DNA of 64,000 nt from Chlorobiaceae bacterium (GCA_013334485.1 JAAXXL010000006.1:1-64000), one strand, 5' to 3'; positions 11,246 through 21,272 are shown, counted from the first letter of the stretch. Numbers and translations: made by a program. Notes: generated from the sequence alone by a model not told the origin.

Positions 11246-13225
11246 ATGAATCATCTCTCTCTTACCATAAATGGCCTGCCTGTTACGGCAGCTTCCGGAG
11301 CCACAATTCTTGACGCCGCGACTGCTGCAGGAATCGAAATCCCCACGCTCTGTTTCAACAAGTCGCTTGATGCAACCGGCTCATGCTGGATGTGCATAGT
11401 TGAACTCAAGGGGAAAAACCGTTTCGTTCCGGCATGCGACACTCTGGTAATGGCGGGTATGGTCGTTGAAACTGAAAACGAAGCTCTCAGCTCAATGAGG
11501 CGACAGTCAATTGAGCGCATTATTGAACAACACAGCGGAGACTGCCTTGGCCCCTGCGAACTGACCTGCCCGGCAGGATGCGATATCCCCGACTTTATTG
11601 ATGCCATTGCCCGGCATGATGAACAAAGCGCCATAAAAATCATCAAGGAGAGCATTCCTCTTGCCGGAATTCTCGGACGAATCTGCCCGGCACCCTGCGA
11701 GGATGAGTGCAGAAGGCACGGTATCGATAACCCCATATCAATCTGCGCCCTCAAGCGCTATGCCGCCGACTGTGATTCGCAGGCGAGTGACCGATACGTT
11801 CCTGAAGTGAGGGAAAACAGCGGCAAAAAGGTTGCTATTGTCGGCAGCGGACCCGCCGGTCTAACCGCAGCGTTCTTTCTACGCCGCAAAGGCCACGGCG
11901 TAACCGTTCTTGAAGCTGGAACAGAGGCTGGAGGGATGATGCGCTACGGTATCCCCCGCTTCAGGCTGCCCGAATCGGTCATCGAAAGTGACCTTGCAAC
12001 CCTCCGCGATATGGGTATTGAGTTCCGTTTCAACTCAGAGTTCGGTTCAGCGGTTACCGTTGAGTCTGTCAAGCATGAGTTTGATGCCCTCTTTCTCGCA
12101 GTTGGTGCACAAAAGGCGGCAACCATGAACATCCCCGGAGAAGAGACTCCCGGTGTTCTCAGCGGTATCGAATTTCTGCGAAACACTGCCAATACCCCGG
12201 AATTGCAACATGGACAACTGCATCCCGGAGCACGCGTGGTGGTAACCGGAGGAGGCAATACTGCGATTGACGCTGCAAGAACCGCCATACGGCTCGGCGC
12301 ATCCAGCGTAACCATTCTCTATCGCCGGACCATCAAGGATATGCCTGCAAACCGTGCCGAAATAGATGAAGCCCTCTCAGAAGGAGTCACCATTGTCGAA
12401 CGGGTGGCGCCAACACGCATCCGCTCAATCAGCGACATACTTGAAATAACAGCCATCAAAATGGAACCGGGAGAGCCCGATGAGAGCGGCAGAAGAAGGC
12501 CGATACCGGTTCCAGGTTCGGAATTCACTGTAAAAGCCGACACCATCATCTCTGCCATCGGTCAGAAAATCGATTCAGCAGCAGCCGATGCCGCAGCAAT
12601 AGCGACCGGAAGTGGCGGCGAACTTCTGGTAGATCCCGAAACGCTCCAGAGTGAAACCCCATGGATTTTTGCCGGTGGTGACTGCGTGAACGGAACCGAT
12701 CTGGCGATCCTCGCTGTCGCGCAAGGAAAGCGTGCTGCTCACTCCATCGATCTCTTCCTCACCGGCAAAGCTGTTGTGGCAGAAAAACCTGCATTCAACT
12801 CCTCCTTCGGAGCACGCGATGAAGCTCCCGAGGCCTTCTACCAGCGGAAATCGCCTGCTGAGAGAGTTCCATTACCGGAACTGGTGCCTGAAGAGCGCAC
12901 AAAGAGTTTTGATGAAGTTGTTACCGGCTACACCGCTGAATCTGCCAGGGAAGAGGCTTTACGATGCCTCCAGTGCCGCTGCAACGCCATTGAGGATTGC
13001 CGCCTTCGTGAACTCGCCTCCCGCTACCTCCCCGCCCAAATAACCCTGCAACACGACCATCCCGGTTTCTACAAGGCAGAAAGTGCCGAAATCACCATGG
13101 AGCGCGAAAAGTGCGTTGATTGCGGCATCTGTGTGCGCATGATCGAACAGCTTCACGGTACCACCATAGACCTCACAATCATGACAAAAAGCTGCCCAAC
13201 CGGCGCACTATCATTGCCGGGTTGA
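11246..13225 (+). CDS. GltD-like FAD/NAD(P)-dependent oxidoreductase with N-terminal 2Fe-2S domain and C-terminal Fe-S motifs
   Basis: CFNKSLDATGSCWMCIVE; VAIVGSGPAGLTAAFFLRRKGHGVTVLEA; CVDCGICV near C-terminus. Confidence 0.88.
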   Translation: MNHLSLTINGLPVTAASGATILDAATAAGIEIPTLCFNKSLDATGSCWMCIVELKGKNRFVPACDTLVMAGMVVETENEALSSMRRQSIERIIEQHSGDCLGPCELTCPAGCDIPDFIDAIARHDEQSAIKIIKESIPLAGILGRICPAPCEDECRRHGIDNPISICALKRYAADCDSQASDRYVPEVRENSGKKVAIVGSGPAGLTAAFFLRRKGHGVTVLEAGTEAGGMMRYGIPRFRLPESVIESDLATLRDMGIEFRFNSEFGSAVTVESVKHEFDALFLAVGAQKAATMNIPGEETPGVLSGIEFLRNTANTPELQHGQLHPGARVVVTGGGNTAIDAARTAIRLGASSVTILYRRTIKDMPANRAEIDEALSEGVTIVERVAPTRIRSISDILEITAIKMEPGEPDESGRRRPIPVPGSEFTVKADTIISAIGQKIDSAAADAAAIATGSGGELLVDPETLQSETPWIFAGGDCVNGTDLAILAVAQGKRAAHSIDLFLTGKAVVAEKPAFNSSFGARDEAPEAFYQRKSPAERVPLPELVPEERTKSFDEVVTGYTAESAREEALRCLQCRCNAIEDCRLRELASRYLPAQITLQHDHPGFYKAESAEITMEREKCVDCGICVRMIEQLHGTTIDLTIMTKSCPTGALSLPG

Positions 13226-13247
13226 AGAGATTCTGAATTTTGGATTT

Positions 13248-13275
13248 GTAGGGGCAAACCTGTGTGTTTGCCCTA
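13248..13275. repeat. GTAGGGGCAAACC...GTTTGCCCTA inverted dispersed repeat
   Basis: GTAGGGGCAAACCTGTGTGTTTGCCCTA; diverged copy at 51727. Confidence 0.75.
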
Positions 13276-13306
13276 TTGAATTGAGGGGGCGCGAAAATAT
13301 TTCTCT

Positions 13307-13342
13307 TCGTCCTTGCTGTCGTTGCAGTCCCTGTTGTCTTTT
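13307..13342. repeat. 9-nt tandem array, class GTCCYTGNN
   Basis: GTCCTTGCT GTCGTTGCA GTCCCTGTT GTCTTTTTT preceded by CTCTTC. Confidence 0.75.
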
Positions 13343-13449
13343 TTCAATTCAACATTCACCACCCCCCCCTTTCAAACACCGACAAAAAAAATCCCCCTTT
13401 TACTGCTCATATTTGCCGCCATATTGTTATTCTGAAGGGTTCCGAAAAA

Positions 13450-14715
13450 TTGAACCCCAAGCCTGTGACAAAGATTCCTGCTCATCCTGTTGAACTGATT
13501 GCGCCTGCGGGCGATATGACTGGCCTGCTTACTGCGCTCAAAGCCGGAGCGGATGCGGTCTACTTTGGTGCTGAGGGCTACAACATGCGGGCCGGAAGCA
13601 GCAACTTCACCCCTGCGGACTTTCCTGCCATTCATGCCCTTTGCAAGGAGTACCATGCCAAAGGGTATCTGGCACTCAACACAATTGTCTATGACGGTGA
13701 GCTGAAAAAGATGTCGCAGACCGTCACGGCAGCTAAAAAAGCGGGATTCGATGCCATAATCTGCTCGGACATGGCGGTCATTGAAGCCTGCCGGAAAGCA
13801 GGCATGCCGTTTCATATCTCGACTCAGGCTTCAGTCAGCAGCTACAGTGCGGTTAAATTCTATGCCTCTCTCGGGGCAAAGATGATTGTGCTGGCCAGAG
13901 AGCTGACCATTGAACAGGTACGCCATATTACCGACAAAATAAGGGATGACGGACTCGGCGTCAAGATTGAGTGCTTTGTTCATGGCGCCATGTGCGTGGC
14001 TGTTTCGGGGCGCTGTTTCATGTCGCAGGATATTTTCGGCCGTTCAGCAAACCGGGGTCAGTGCGTTCAGCCCTGCCGCAGGGAGTACATCATTACCGAT
14101 CCGGAGGAGAAGGAGGAACTTGCGCTTGGCACCGATTATGTCATGAGTCCCCAGGACCTCTGCACGATTGAGTTTATTGATGTGCTGATTGACGCAGGTA
14201 TTGCCGCCTTCAAAATTGAGGGAAGAAGCCGCAGCCCTGAATATGTCCATACGGCAACAACTGCCTACCGCACCGCAATTGACTTCTGCTTAAACCGCCG
14301 AAACGATCCGGAGTTCAGGGAAGAGTACAGTGAACTGACAACAAAGCTCAAGGATGAGCTTGCTACTGTCTATAACCGGGGATTTTCGAAAGGGTTTTAT
14401 TTCGGCAAACCGCTTGATGCCTGGGTTCAGGAGTATGGGTCACTTGCTAGGGAGAAGAAAACCTTTATCGGCGATATCAAAAAATATTATCCGAAAGCAG
14501 GGGTTGCAGAGATGATCATTCTCGCCCGTGGTCTCAAACAGGGCGAAAAACTCTCCATCCAGGGGCCAAAAACCGGAGTGGTCACCATGATGGCCGACTC
14601 ATTTCTCACCAACGATCAGCCTGATAACGATGCGCATAAAGGTGACAATGTCACACTCAAGTGCGCAAAGGTGAGAAAGAACGACAAAGTCTACCTTCTT
14701 GAAAAAAGAAAATAA
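13450..14715 (+). CDS. Peptidase U32 family protein (TTG start)
   Basis: [61 protein letters not shown]. Confidence 0.92.
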   Translation: MNPKPVTKIPAHPVELIAPAGDMTGLLTALKAGADAVYFGAEGYNMRAGSSNFTPADFPAIHALCKEYHAKGYLALNTIVYDGELKKMSQTVTAAKKAGFDAIICSDMAVIEACRKAGMPFHISTQASVSSYSAVKFYASLGAKMIVLARELTIEQVRHITDKIRDDGLGVKIECFVHGAMCVAVSGRCFMSQDIFGRSANRGQCVQPCRREYIITDPEEKEELALGTDYVMSPQDLCTIEFIDVLIDAGIAAFKIEGRSRSPEYVHTATTAYRTAIDFCLNRRNDPEFREEYSELTTKLKDELATVYNRGFSKGFYFGKPLDAWVQEYGSLAREKKTFIGDIKKYYPKAGVAEMIILARGLKQGEKLSIQGPKTGVVTMMADSFLTNDQPDNDAHKGDNVTLKCAKVRKNDKVYLLEKRK

Positions 14716-14835
14716 ATCCTCTTGGTCTTTTTACCTTCTGCCCCAACAAGAGCTTTTCTCCTGATGAACGGTTTTGTGTACATTTGCATTATATGGCTTA
14801 TAGTACATTGCATAAACTTTACTGAAACATTAGTG

Positions 14836-15060
14836 ATGGGAAGTCAACTCGAATTGCTCGAAGCTGAAGCACTTAAACTATCCTCTTTTGATAGAACTGC
14901 TCTCGCCCAATTGTTGCTCTCAAGTCTTGATGAAGGGGCCGGAATTGAGGAGGCTTGGGATATCGAAACTGCGCGAAAAATAGCTGACATTGAAAATGGA
15001 GTGGTACAACTCATTCCACTCACTGATGCGCTCGCACAAGTTCGTGCAGCACTAAAGTGA
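14836..15060 (+). CDS. Addiction-module antitoxin-like protein
   Basis: ATG start inside ORF 14722; LEAEALKLSSFDRTALAQLLLSSLD...AWDIETARKIADIENG fits the putative addiction module component family. Confidence 0.8.
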   Translation: MGSQLELLEAEALKLSSFDRTALAQLLLSSLDEGAGIEEAWDIETARKIADIENGVVQLIPLTDALAQVRAALK

Positions 15061-15122
15061 AGCTCGTTATCTCCGTGGCACATCACATGCGGCGACCTGG
15101 ATACTGGGCTCAACGCAAATAA
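15057..15122 (+). pseudogene. Remnant of ParE/RelE-type toxin (C-terminal ~20 codons only)
   Basis: GTGA overlap with antitoxin stop; VKLVISVAHHMRRPGYWAQRK* resembles the ParE-family C-terminus (VAHxxRRPGYW). Confidence 0.75.
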
Positions 15123-15268
15123 ATCCTCTTTCTCATTGATGTCCCTGTACTCCTTTTCCCCCACTTCAAAAAAAGACACTGTTCTCTTGGTGAAAGCTTT
15201 TGTGTACCTTTCAGTAAAGCGCACCATCATCTGCGTACAGAACTGCACAAGGAAAGGAGAGCAGGTCC

Positions 15269-16348
15269 ATGATCTACAAAATCATATCCAAAAACGAGTT
15301 CAAACGCTTTATTGATGCGCTGGTCCGAAGCAACAGCTCATTCGGGCCGCGCCTGGTCGATACCGACAGCCGTGGTGAAGCGGTGTACCAGTTTCAGCCG
15401 GTCTCTTCAGTTGATGAGATAGCGTTCGACTACACCAGAACAACCTCCTCAGCCAAACACTTTTTTCTCCCCTTTCGCGAGGAGCTGTCGCGATTTCACT
15501 TTCACGATGGCGACTGGGATCAAAGTGTCTCCTACGAAGCAAACCCGGTGGTAATTATCGGACTCAGGGCGTGCGACATAAGCGCGCTCAACATTCTTGA
15601 CGATGTTCTGCTCAACGGGCACTTCCCTTCGGCCTACTATCTTGCAAAACGTAAAAACACCTTTGTGATCGGCATGGATCACCTGCCGCTTCCCGACTGC
15701 TTCTGCAAATCGATGAACCATCACACCGTTCCGACCGGGTTTAATCTCTTCTGCTCCGATATCGGTGATGAGTACTATCTGGCAATCAACTCTTCAAAGG
15801 CCTTCAATTTCCTCAGGGAGTTCGAAACCCGCGACCCGCAGTATGATGAAAACTGCCGTCTGGCTGAACGCCGCAAGCTTATCAGCAGCAGTTTTCGCAC
15901 CGAAATTGATGTCACCGGGCTCCCGGCTATTCTTGATATCGAGTTTGACTCTCCCGTCTGGAAAAAATGGGGCGACAAGTGCCTCAGTTGCGGCACCTGC
16001 GCCATGGTCTGCCCGACCTGCTACTGTTACTCGGTAGAGGAGTCATTCGCGCCTGACCTGAACAGCTCCACTCGCCAGAAAAGGCTTTACTCCTGTAACC
16101 TTGTCGATTTTGCCGCTGTAGCCGGTGGCCACAACTTCCGTCCGAAAAACGGTGACCGGCTCAAGTACCGCTACTACCACCAGCACCGGGGGTTTGCCGA
16201 AAATGCCAACCAGCAGATCTGCGTCGGATGCAACCGGTGCGGCAGAGCCTGCCTTGCCGGAATCAACCCGAAAGATGTCATCAACGACCTAAGACAGGAG
16301 AAGGATACATGCATGACCAGCGTTTCGTCATCCCCCCGCAGGAGCTGA
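15269..16348 (+). CDS. hydB: Sulfhydrogenase/NiFe hydrogenase (group 3b-like) beta subunit, 4Fe-4S
   Basis: [16 protein letters not shown] and [17 protein letters not shown]; operon order with gamma, delta and alpha. Confidence 0.9.
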   Translation: MIYKIISKNEFKRFIDALVRSNSSFGPRLVDTDSRGEAVYQFQPVSSVDEIAFDYTRTTSSAKHFFLPFREELSRFHFHDGDWDQSVSYEANPVVIIGLRACDISALNILDDVLLNGHFPSAYYLAKRKNTFVIGMDHLPLPDCFCKSMNHHTVPTGFNLFCSDIGDEYYLAINSSKAFNFLREFETRDPQYDENCRLAERRKLISSSFRTEIDVTGLPAILDIEFDSPVWKKWGDKCLSCGTCAMVCPTCYCYSVEESFAPDLNSSTRQKRLYSCNLVDFAAVAGGHNFRPKNGDRLKYRYYHQHRGFAENANQQICVGCNRCGRACLAGINPKDVINDLRQEKDTCMTSVSSSPRRS

Positions 16349-17226
16349 ACCGGGAGGATTTTGCTTCATCGGTTCCGGAGTTCAACCGGCGTGCAGAGGT
16401 GATGAATACCGACATGGGCTACAAATGCGCGATTACTAATATTGTCCGGCTTACCGAACAGGAAAAACTCTTTCAGATCCGCATTATCGACCCTGGGGAG
16501 CGGGCTCTCTTCAGGTTCCGGCCTGGCCAGTTTCTGATGCTGGAACTTCCCGGTTACGGAGAGGTGCCTATCTCCATATCAAGCTCAAGCACCAACCATG
16601 AGGTTCTCGAACTCTGTATCCGCAAGGCCGGCAGTGTAACCTCTGCTCTCTTCAATGCCGGTGAGGGAACACGCGTAGCCATACGGGGCCCTTTCGGATC
16701 ATCGTTTCCTATGGATGAGATGGCTGGCCATAACGTCCTTCTGATTGCCGGAGGGCTCGGCATTGCGCCGCTGCGGGCTCCGCTCTTCTGGATTAACGAG
16801 CACCGGAACCGCTTTCTTGATGTCAGCCTGCTCTACGGAGCAAAAGATCCATCTCAACTGCTCTTCACCTGGCAGTTCAACGAGTGGGATATGATCAGCC
16901 ATATCGGGCTGCACACCATTGTCGAACATGGTTCCGATGAGTGGACAGGCAAAACCGGCATGATCACCGATCTCTTCAATGATATTTCCATTGATCCGGG
17001 AACAACCTACGCCATTGTCTGCGGACCGCCAGTGATGTTCAAGTTTGTCTGCGGCTATCTTGACCGGCTCGGCATACCGATGAACCGGATGTTTGTGTCG
17101 CTGGAACGACGAATGCACTGCGGCATGGGAAAATGCTGCCGATGTATGGTCGGATCCACCTTTACCTGTATTGACGGGCCTGTTTTTGATTACTGGTCGG
17201 TCATGAATCTCAAGGAAGCCATTTAG
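16309..17226 (+). CDS. hydG: Hydrogenase gamma subunit (FAD/NAD(P)-binding, 2Fe-2S); start corrected from 16228
   Basis: [39 protein letters not shown] upstream of ATG 16309. Confidence 0.92.
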   Translation: MHDQRFVIPPQELNREDFASSVPEFNRRAEVMNTDMGYKCAITNIVRLTEQEKLFQIRIIDPGERALFRFRPGQFLMLELPGYGEVPISISSSSTNHEVLELCIRKAGSVTSALFNAGEGTRVAIRGPFGSSFPMDEMAGHNVLLIAGGLGIAPLRAPLFWINEHRNRFLDVSLLYGAKDPSQLLFTWQFNEWDMISHIGLHTIVEHGSDEWTGKTGMITDLFNDISIDPGTTYAIVCGPPVMFKFVCGYLDRLGIPMNRMFVSLERRMHCGMGKCCRCMVGSTFTCIDGPVFDYWSVMNLKEAI

Positions 17227-17237
17227 CACTGTTCAAG

Positions 17238-17993
17238 ATGAATCAACAAGGATTACGCTTTGAAAAGCTGAAAATAGCATCCTTTGACTTTACCTGCTGT
17301 GAGGGGTGCCAGTTGCAGCTTGCAAACAGGGAGTCAACACTTGCCGACTTTCTCCGGCTGCTTGACATCAGAAACTTCAGAGAGATCTCCTCTGAACGCC
17401 ATGATGATTACGATATCGCTCTTATCGAAGGGAGCATCAGCCGAAGCGATGAGGTACCCCGGCTTCAGGCAATCCGCCGCCAGGCAAAAGTGCTGGTTGC
17501 CTTTGGAACCTGCGCCTGTTTCGGAGGAGTCAACAGCCTGAAAAACCGGGTTTCCAGTGAAGCCGCAGTCCGCGAAGTCTATGGAGAGATGAAGGTCGAA
17601 ACAATGCCGGTGCGAAGAGTCAGCGAGGTGGTCAAGGTTGATCTCTCCATACCCGGATGCCCGGTGGCTAAAGAGGAGGTGGAACGCATTATCGTAAGCC
17701 TGGTAACCGGCGCACAGGTAGCGCTGCCGAAATATCCTGTCTGTGTTGAGTGCAAGGCCGCGCTCAACACCTGCCTGTTTGAGCTGGGTGAAATCTGTCT
17801 CGGCCCTATCACCCGTGCCGGATGCCATGCCGTATGCACAACCGGCAAAACCCCATGCCTTGGATGCCGGGGTCCGGCAGAGGAGATCAACATGGAGGCG
17901 TTCCTCCATCTGGTCAGGGAACGGGGGCTAAGCCTCGGCGACCTGCAGGAAAAACTTGCATTTTATAACTCCTTTGAAGCATTCACCCCATGA
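17238..17993 (+). CDS. hydD: NiFe hydrogenase delta (small) subunit
   Basis: [60 protein letters not shown]. Confidence 0.92.
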   Translation: MNQQGLRFEKLKIASFDFTCCEGCQLQLANRESTLADFLRLLDIRNFREISSERHDDYDIALIEGSISRSDEVPRLQAIRRQAKVLVAFGTCACFGGVNSLKNRVSSEAAVREVYGEMKVETMPVRRVSEVVKVDLSIPGCPVAKEEVERIIVSLVTGAQVALPKYPVCVECKAALNTCLFELGEICLGPITRAGCHAVCTTGKTPCLGCRGPAEEINMEAFLHLVRERGLSLGDLQEKLAFYNSFEAFTP

Positions 17994-19264
17994 AGCGGGA
18001 CTACACTATTGATATCCATCACCTCACGAGAGTTGAGGGACATGCCAACATCAACATCACCGTCAGGGAGGGCAGGCTCGTTGATGCCCGATGGGCGGTT
18101 GTTGAAACTCCAAGGTTTTTTGAAGTGATGCTCAAAGGGATGAGTGCCGAACGGGTCCCTTTTCTGACCTCAAGAATCTGCGGAATATGCTCGATAAGCC
18201 ACGCTCTTGCCAGCATCAGGTCGCTTGAACGGGCCATGAATATTGTGCCTCCGATAGTGGCAGAAAAAACACGGCTTCTGGCCATGCACGGCGAAACCCT
18301 GCAGAGCCATGCACTACACCTTTTCTTTCTGGCCGCGCCTGACTTTGCCGGAACCGCAAGTGTTCTGCCGCTCATGGAGTCGCACCCCGACATCGTCAGG
18401 GCGGGGCTCAAGCTCAAGGAGCTTGGCAACGAGATCAGCCGCGTCACCACCGGCCGCTGCACCCATCCGGTCAGCCTTGTGGTAGGCGGCCTCAGCAAGG
18501 CTCCTGATAAAGCTCAGCTTGCCGCATTGCAGAAGATGATCCGGGAGAGAAAACCGCTGCTTGAAACCGCCTGTGCCTTTTTCAGGACACTTGCCATTCC
18601 TGATTTCAGCCGCGAAACCGAGTTCATTTCTCTCTCCAACGGCACCAGCTATCCCGCAATCGGAGGAGATCTCGTTTCGAGTGACGGCATCAGGAGAGAT
18701 GAGAACGATTATCTGTTGATGACCAACGAGTACACAAAGGATTTTTCAACCACTAAATTCACCCGACTCAGTCGCGAGACCTCGGCAGCAGGGGCGCTTG
18801 CACGCTTCAACAACAGCAGCCCGTTTCTGCACCCTGAAGCGCTGAAAGCTGCTGAAAGCTTCGGCTTCAGGCCGGTATGCCACAACCCCTTCATGAACAA
18901 CATCGCACAGCTTGTCGAGTGCATTCATATTCTTGAGGATGCCGAGCTGCTGATTGAGTCACTCCTCGATATGGAGCTATCCTCAATCAAAACTCCATGG
19001 AAAGCAGAGGCAGGTTCAGCCACCGGAGCCGTTGAAGCACCGCGAGGCATTCTCTACCACCACATGGAGACCGATTCAGAAGGCAGGGTGGTCAAAGCGG
19101 ACTGCATCATCCCCACCACGCAGAATAACGCCAACATAGACCTTGATCTGAAAGCCATCACGGAGTGGGCGCTCGAAAAAGGGAAAAATGACCGGGAGAT
19201 TGAAAAGCTCTGCGAGATGGTGGTACGCTCATACGACCCGTGTATTTCATGCTCGGTGCACTGA
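17990..19264 (+). CDS. hydA: NiFe hydrogenase alpha (large catalytic) subunit
   Basis: N-terminal RICGICS and C-terminal DPCISCSVH* Ni-binding motifs. Confidence 0.95.
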   Translation: MKRDYTIDIHHLTRVEGHANINITVREGRLVDARWAVVETPRFFEVMLKGMSAERVPFLTSRICGICSISHALASIRSLERAMNIVPPIVAEKTRLLAMHGETLQSHALHLFFLAAPDFAGTASVLPLMESHPDIVRAGLKLKELGNEISRVTTGRCTHPVSLVVGGLSKAPDKAQLAALQKMIRERKPLLETACAFFRTLAIPDFSRETEFISLSNGTSYPAIGGDLVSSDGIRRDENDYLLMTNEYTKDFSTTKFTRLSRETSAAGALARFNNSSPFLHPEALKAAESFGFRPVCHNPFMNNIAQLVECIHILEDAELLIESLLDMELSSIKTPWKAEAGSATGAVEAPRGILYHHMETDSEGRVVKADCIIPTTQNNANIDLDLKAITEWALEKGKNDREIEKLCEMVVRSYDPCISCSVH

Positions 19265-19265
19265 A

Positions 19266-19315
19266 CTTCCTGATCAGTCGGATCCGTCCAATCTGACCGA
19301 TCCGACTGATCAATC
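19266..19315. repeat. 9-nt tandem array, class GATCNGWCN (intergenic copy)
   Basis: Minus strand: GATCAGTCG GATCGGTCA GATTGGACG GATCCGACT GATCAG. Confidence 0.9.
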
Positions 19316-20069
19316 AAATCTTCACAACACCTTTGCACTCGGGAAAACCGCTGCAACCCCAAAACTGTTTACCCTCGTTTATTCCTGCCTTGGCCATTCG
19401 CAACACCATGGGCTTGTCACATTGCGGACACGAGGGAATAGAATCGCCGGATTCCGACTCCCAGTGAAGTTCCTCACGCTTGCGAGCCCGCTCGACCAGA
19501 CGGGCTGTAGCAAGTTGCTCACTGTAACCGCCCTCTTCGACGAAGGCCGCCTCCAGCGCGGCAATCTGCTGGTCGAGAAGATAGTTTGCCTGATGGATAA
19601 GGCAAATAATAGCATTTGCCCGAACCTCAGGGCGTTCATTCTCCAGCCAGGGGGCATAAAGCTTCCAGCGTTCCTGATCAGACAGATCAGTCAAATCCGT
19701 CCGATCAGACTGATCTCTTTTGAACCGTTTCGGCACTTCGCGAACTGCCTGAGCTTCCATGCTTGATACTGTCCACATCGGCAGGCGCCGGTGGCGCAGA
19801 TAGTCCTCAAAATCAAGCAGAAGCTCCTCAAGGCTGGCCCGGGCAACATTGATCAGCCGAAGTTCTGTCTGTGAGGAGGTTGCCGCAGCACGGCTACCTT
19901 CAGCAATGTTCTGCCGACCTGAACGGGCCGCCTGGATCATCTGGTCCAGCGTCCGCGATCTCGAATCAATGAACTTCTCGCAAAACCAGTACGTAGCATC
20001 ATATATCAGGGTGGCAGTCTGAAAACTGGCAGTCTTACGATAACCGCCACTCGGTCGCAACTTTTTCAT
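19314..20069 (-). CDS. Four-helix-bundle (23S rRNA intervening-sequence-protein-like) protein with C-terminal topoisomerase-type Zn ribbon
   Basis: RSGRQNIAEGSRAAATSSQTELRLINVARASLEELLLDFEDYLRHR; CPQCDKPMVLR...FWGCSGFPECKG. Confidence 0.88.
   Translation of the reverse strand: MKKLRPSGGYRKTASFQTATLIYDATYWFCEKFIDSRSRTLDQMIQAARSGRQNIAEGSRAAATSSQTELRLINVARASLEELLLDFEDYLRHRRLPMWTVSSMEAQAVREVPKRFKRDQSDRTDLTDLSDQERWKLYAPWLENERPEVRANAIICLIHQANYLLDQQIAALEAAFVEEGGYSEQLATARLVERARKREELHWESESGDSIPSCPQCDKPMVLRMAKAGINEGKQFWGCSGFPECKGVVKI
19671..19722 (-). repeat. 9-nt tandem array, class GATCNGWCN (in-frame copy)
   Basis: Minus strand: GATCAGTCT GATCGGACG GATTTGACT GATCTGTCT GATCAG, encoding DQSDRTDLTDLSDQ. 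Confidence 0.92.
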
Positions 20070-20147
20070 AGGGTTTATGCTGAGAAAATCCGACGGAAAA
20101 TTCTACGTTTTTACATAAGAATAATACGTCAGATTTTCAAGTAATCA

Positions 20148-20270
20148 AAACCTGCTGCGTCATCCCACCACGCAGAACAACGCCGACATTCATCTTGACT
20201 TGAAGGCTATCGTCGAATGGGCACTCGGGAAAACCGCTGCAGCCCCAAAACTGCGTTCCCTCGGCATACT
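20148..20270 (+). pseudogene. Chimeric fragment: diverged hydA 3' segment fused to a reverse-oriented copy of the Zn-ribbon gene 3' end
   Basis: CACCACGCAGAACAACGCCGACATTCATCTTGACTTGAAGGCTATCGTCGAATGGGC matches hydA 19117ff; GCACTCGGGAAAACCGCTGCAGCCCCAAAACTG matches 19335ff. Confidence 0.88.
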
Positions 20271-20292
20271 TACCCCTTTCTTTGAAAAGGGC

Positions 20293-20329
20293 AAAAAAAA
20301 AGGCACCGGGGTTGATTCCGATGCCTTTT
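20293..20329 (-). terminator. Rho-independent terminator of sigA/rpoD
   Basis: Minus strand AAAAGGCATCGGAATCAACCCCGGTGCCTTTTTTTT. Confidence 0.85.
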
Positions 20330-20372
20330 GAAAGTTGAAACTTTGTTTGGCGGCGTTATTAATCGTGATGCT

Positions 20373-21272
20373 TCAGCTGCCGATATACTCTTTGAGGACC
20401 TTGCTGTAGGCCGACTGGCGAAGTCTGCGGATCGCTTTTTCCTTGATCTGGCGGACTCGCTCACGGGTGAGCTTGAATTTTTCGCCGATCTCTTCAAGAG
20501 TGAGCGGATTATCCATGCCTATTCCGAAGTATGAACGGATAACATCTGCTTCGCGGGGTGCAAGCACGGAGAGCGAACGCTCGACCTCAAGGGTGAGCGA
20601 GTCTCTGTTAAGACCGTAGTCGGGCAGATGGCCGTCGTTCTGGAGAACGTCAAGCAGACGATTGTCGTCACCCTGTGCAAACGGAGCGTCAACTGAAACA
20701 TGCCGTCCGGCAATTTTCAGTGTATCGGCCACATCCTGCGAATCCATATCGAGAAGGGTGGCAAGCTCGCGGGTGTTAGGGTCGCGCTCAAACTCCTGCT
20801 CAAGCTGGCTGTAAGCCTTGCTGATCTTGTTCAGGGTACCTACTCTGTTGAGCGGAAGGCGGACAATTCTTGACTGTTCGGCGAGTGCCTGCAGAATGGA
20901 CTGACGAATCCACCATACTGCGTAGGAGATAAACTTGAATCCTCGGGTTTCATCAAAGCGCTTTGCTGCCTTGATAAGACCTAAATTGCCCTCATTGATG
21001 AGGTCACCCAGGGTCAACCCCTGGTTCTGGTACTGCTTGGCCACCGAAACAACAAATCGAAGGTTACCCTTGATGAGTTTGTCGAGTGCCCGTTTTGCCC
21101 TTTTATATTCCGTCGTATCAACCGGCATATCAAAGCCGTCCTTGATTGCCTTTGTCAGCTTTACCTCATCTTCCGCGGTCAATAAATCGTATTTTCCAAT
21201 CTCCTGCAGGTAACGATCGAGAGAGAGACTCTCGCGATTCGTGATCTGTTTACTAATTTTAAGCTGCCTCAT
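20373..21272 (-). CDS. rpoD: Primary RNA polymerase sigma factor (RpoD/SigA)
   Basis: [37 protein letters not shown]; regions 3 and 4 with [18 protein letters not shown]. Confidence 0.95.
   Translation of the reverse strand: MRQLKISKQITNRESLSLDRYLQEIGKYDLLTAEDEVKLTKAIKDGFDMPVDTTEYKRAKRALDKLIKGNLRFVVSVAKQYQNQGLTLGDLINEGNLGLIKAAKRFDETRGFKFISYAVWWIRQSILQALAEQSRIVRLPLNRVGTLNKISKAYSQLEQEFERDPNTRELATLLDMDSQDVADTLKIAGRHVSVDAPFAQGDDNRLLDVLQNDGHLPDYGLNRDSLTLEVERSLSVLAPREADVIRSYFGIGMDNPLTLEEIGEKFKLTRERVRQIKEKAIRRLRQSAYSKVLKEYIGS

Noticed and set aside
19266-19722. CRISPR-like spacing of the GATC-rich arrays
   Set aside because: Units are 9 nt and contiguous, with no spacers, no ~30-nt repeats and no cas genes.
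19188-19766. 192-aa plus-strand ORF containing DQSDPSNLTDPTDQSN
   Set aside because: Spans the hydA end, intergenic nonamer array and antisense of the four-helix gene; the array reads open in both directions because of its 9-nt period.
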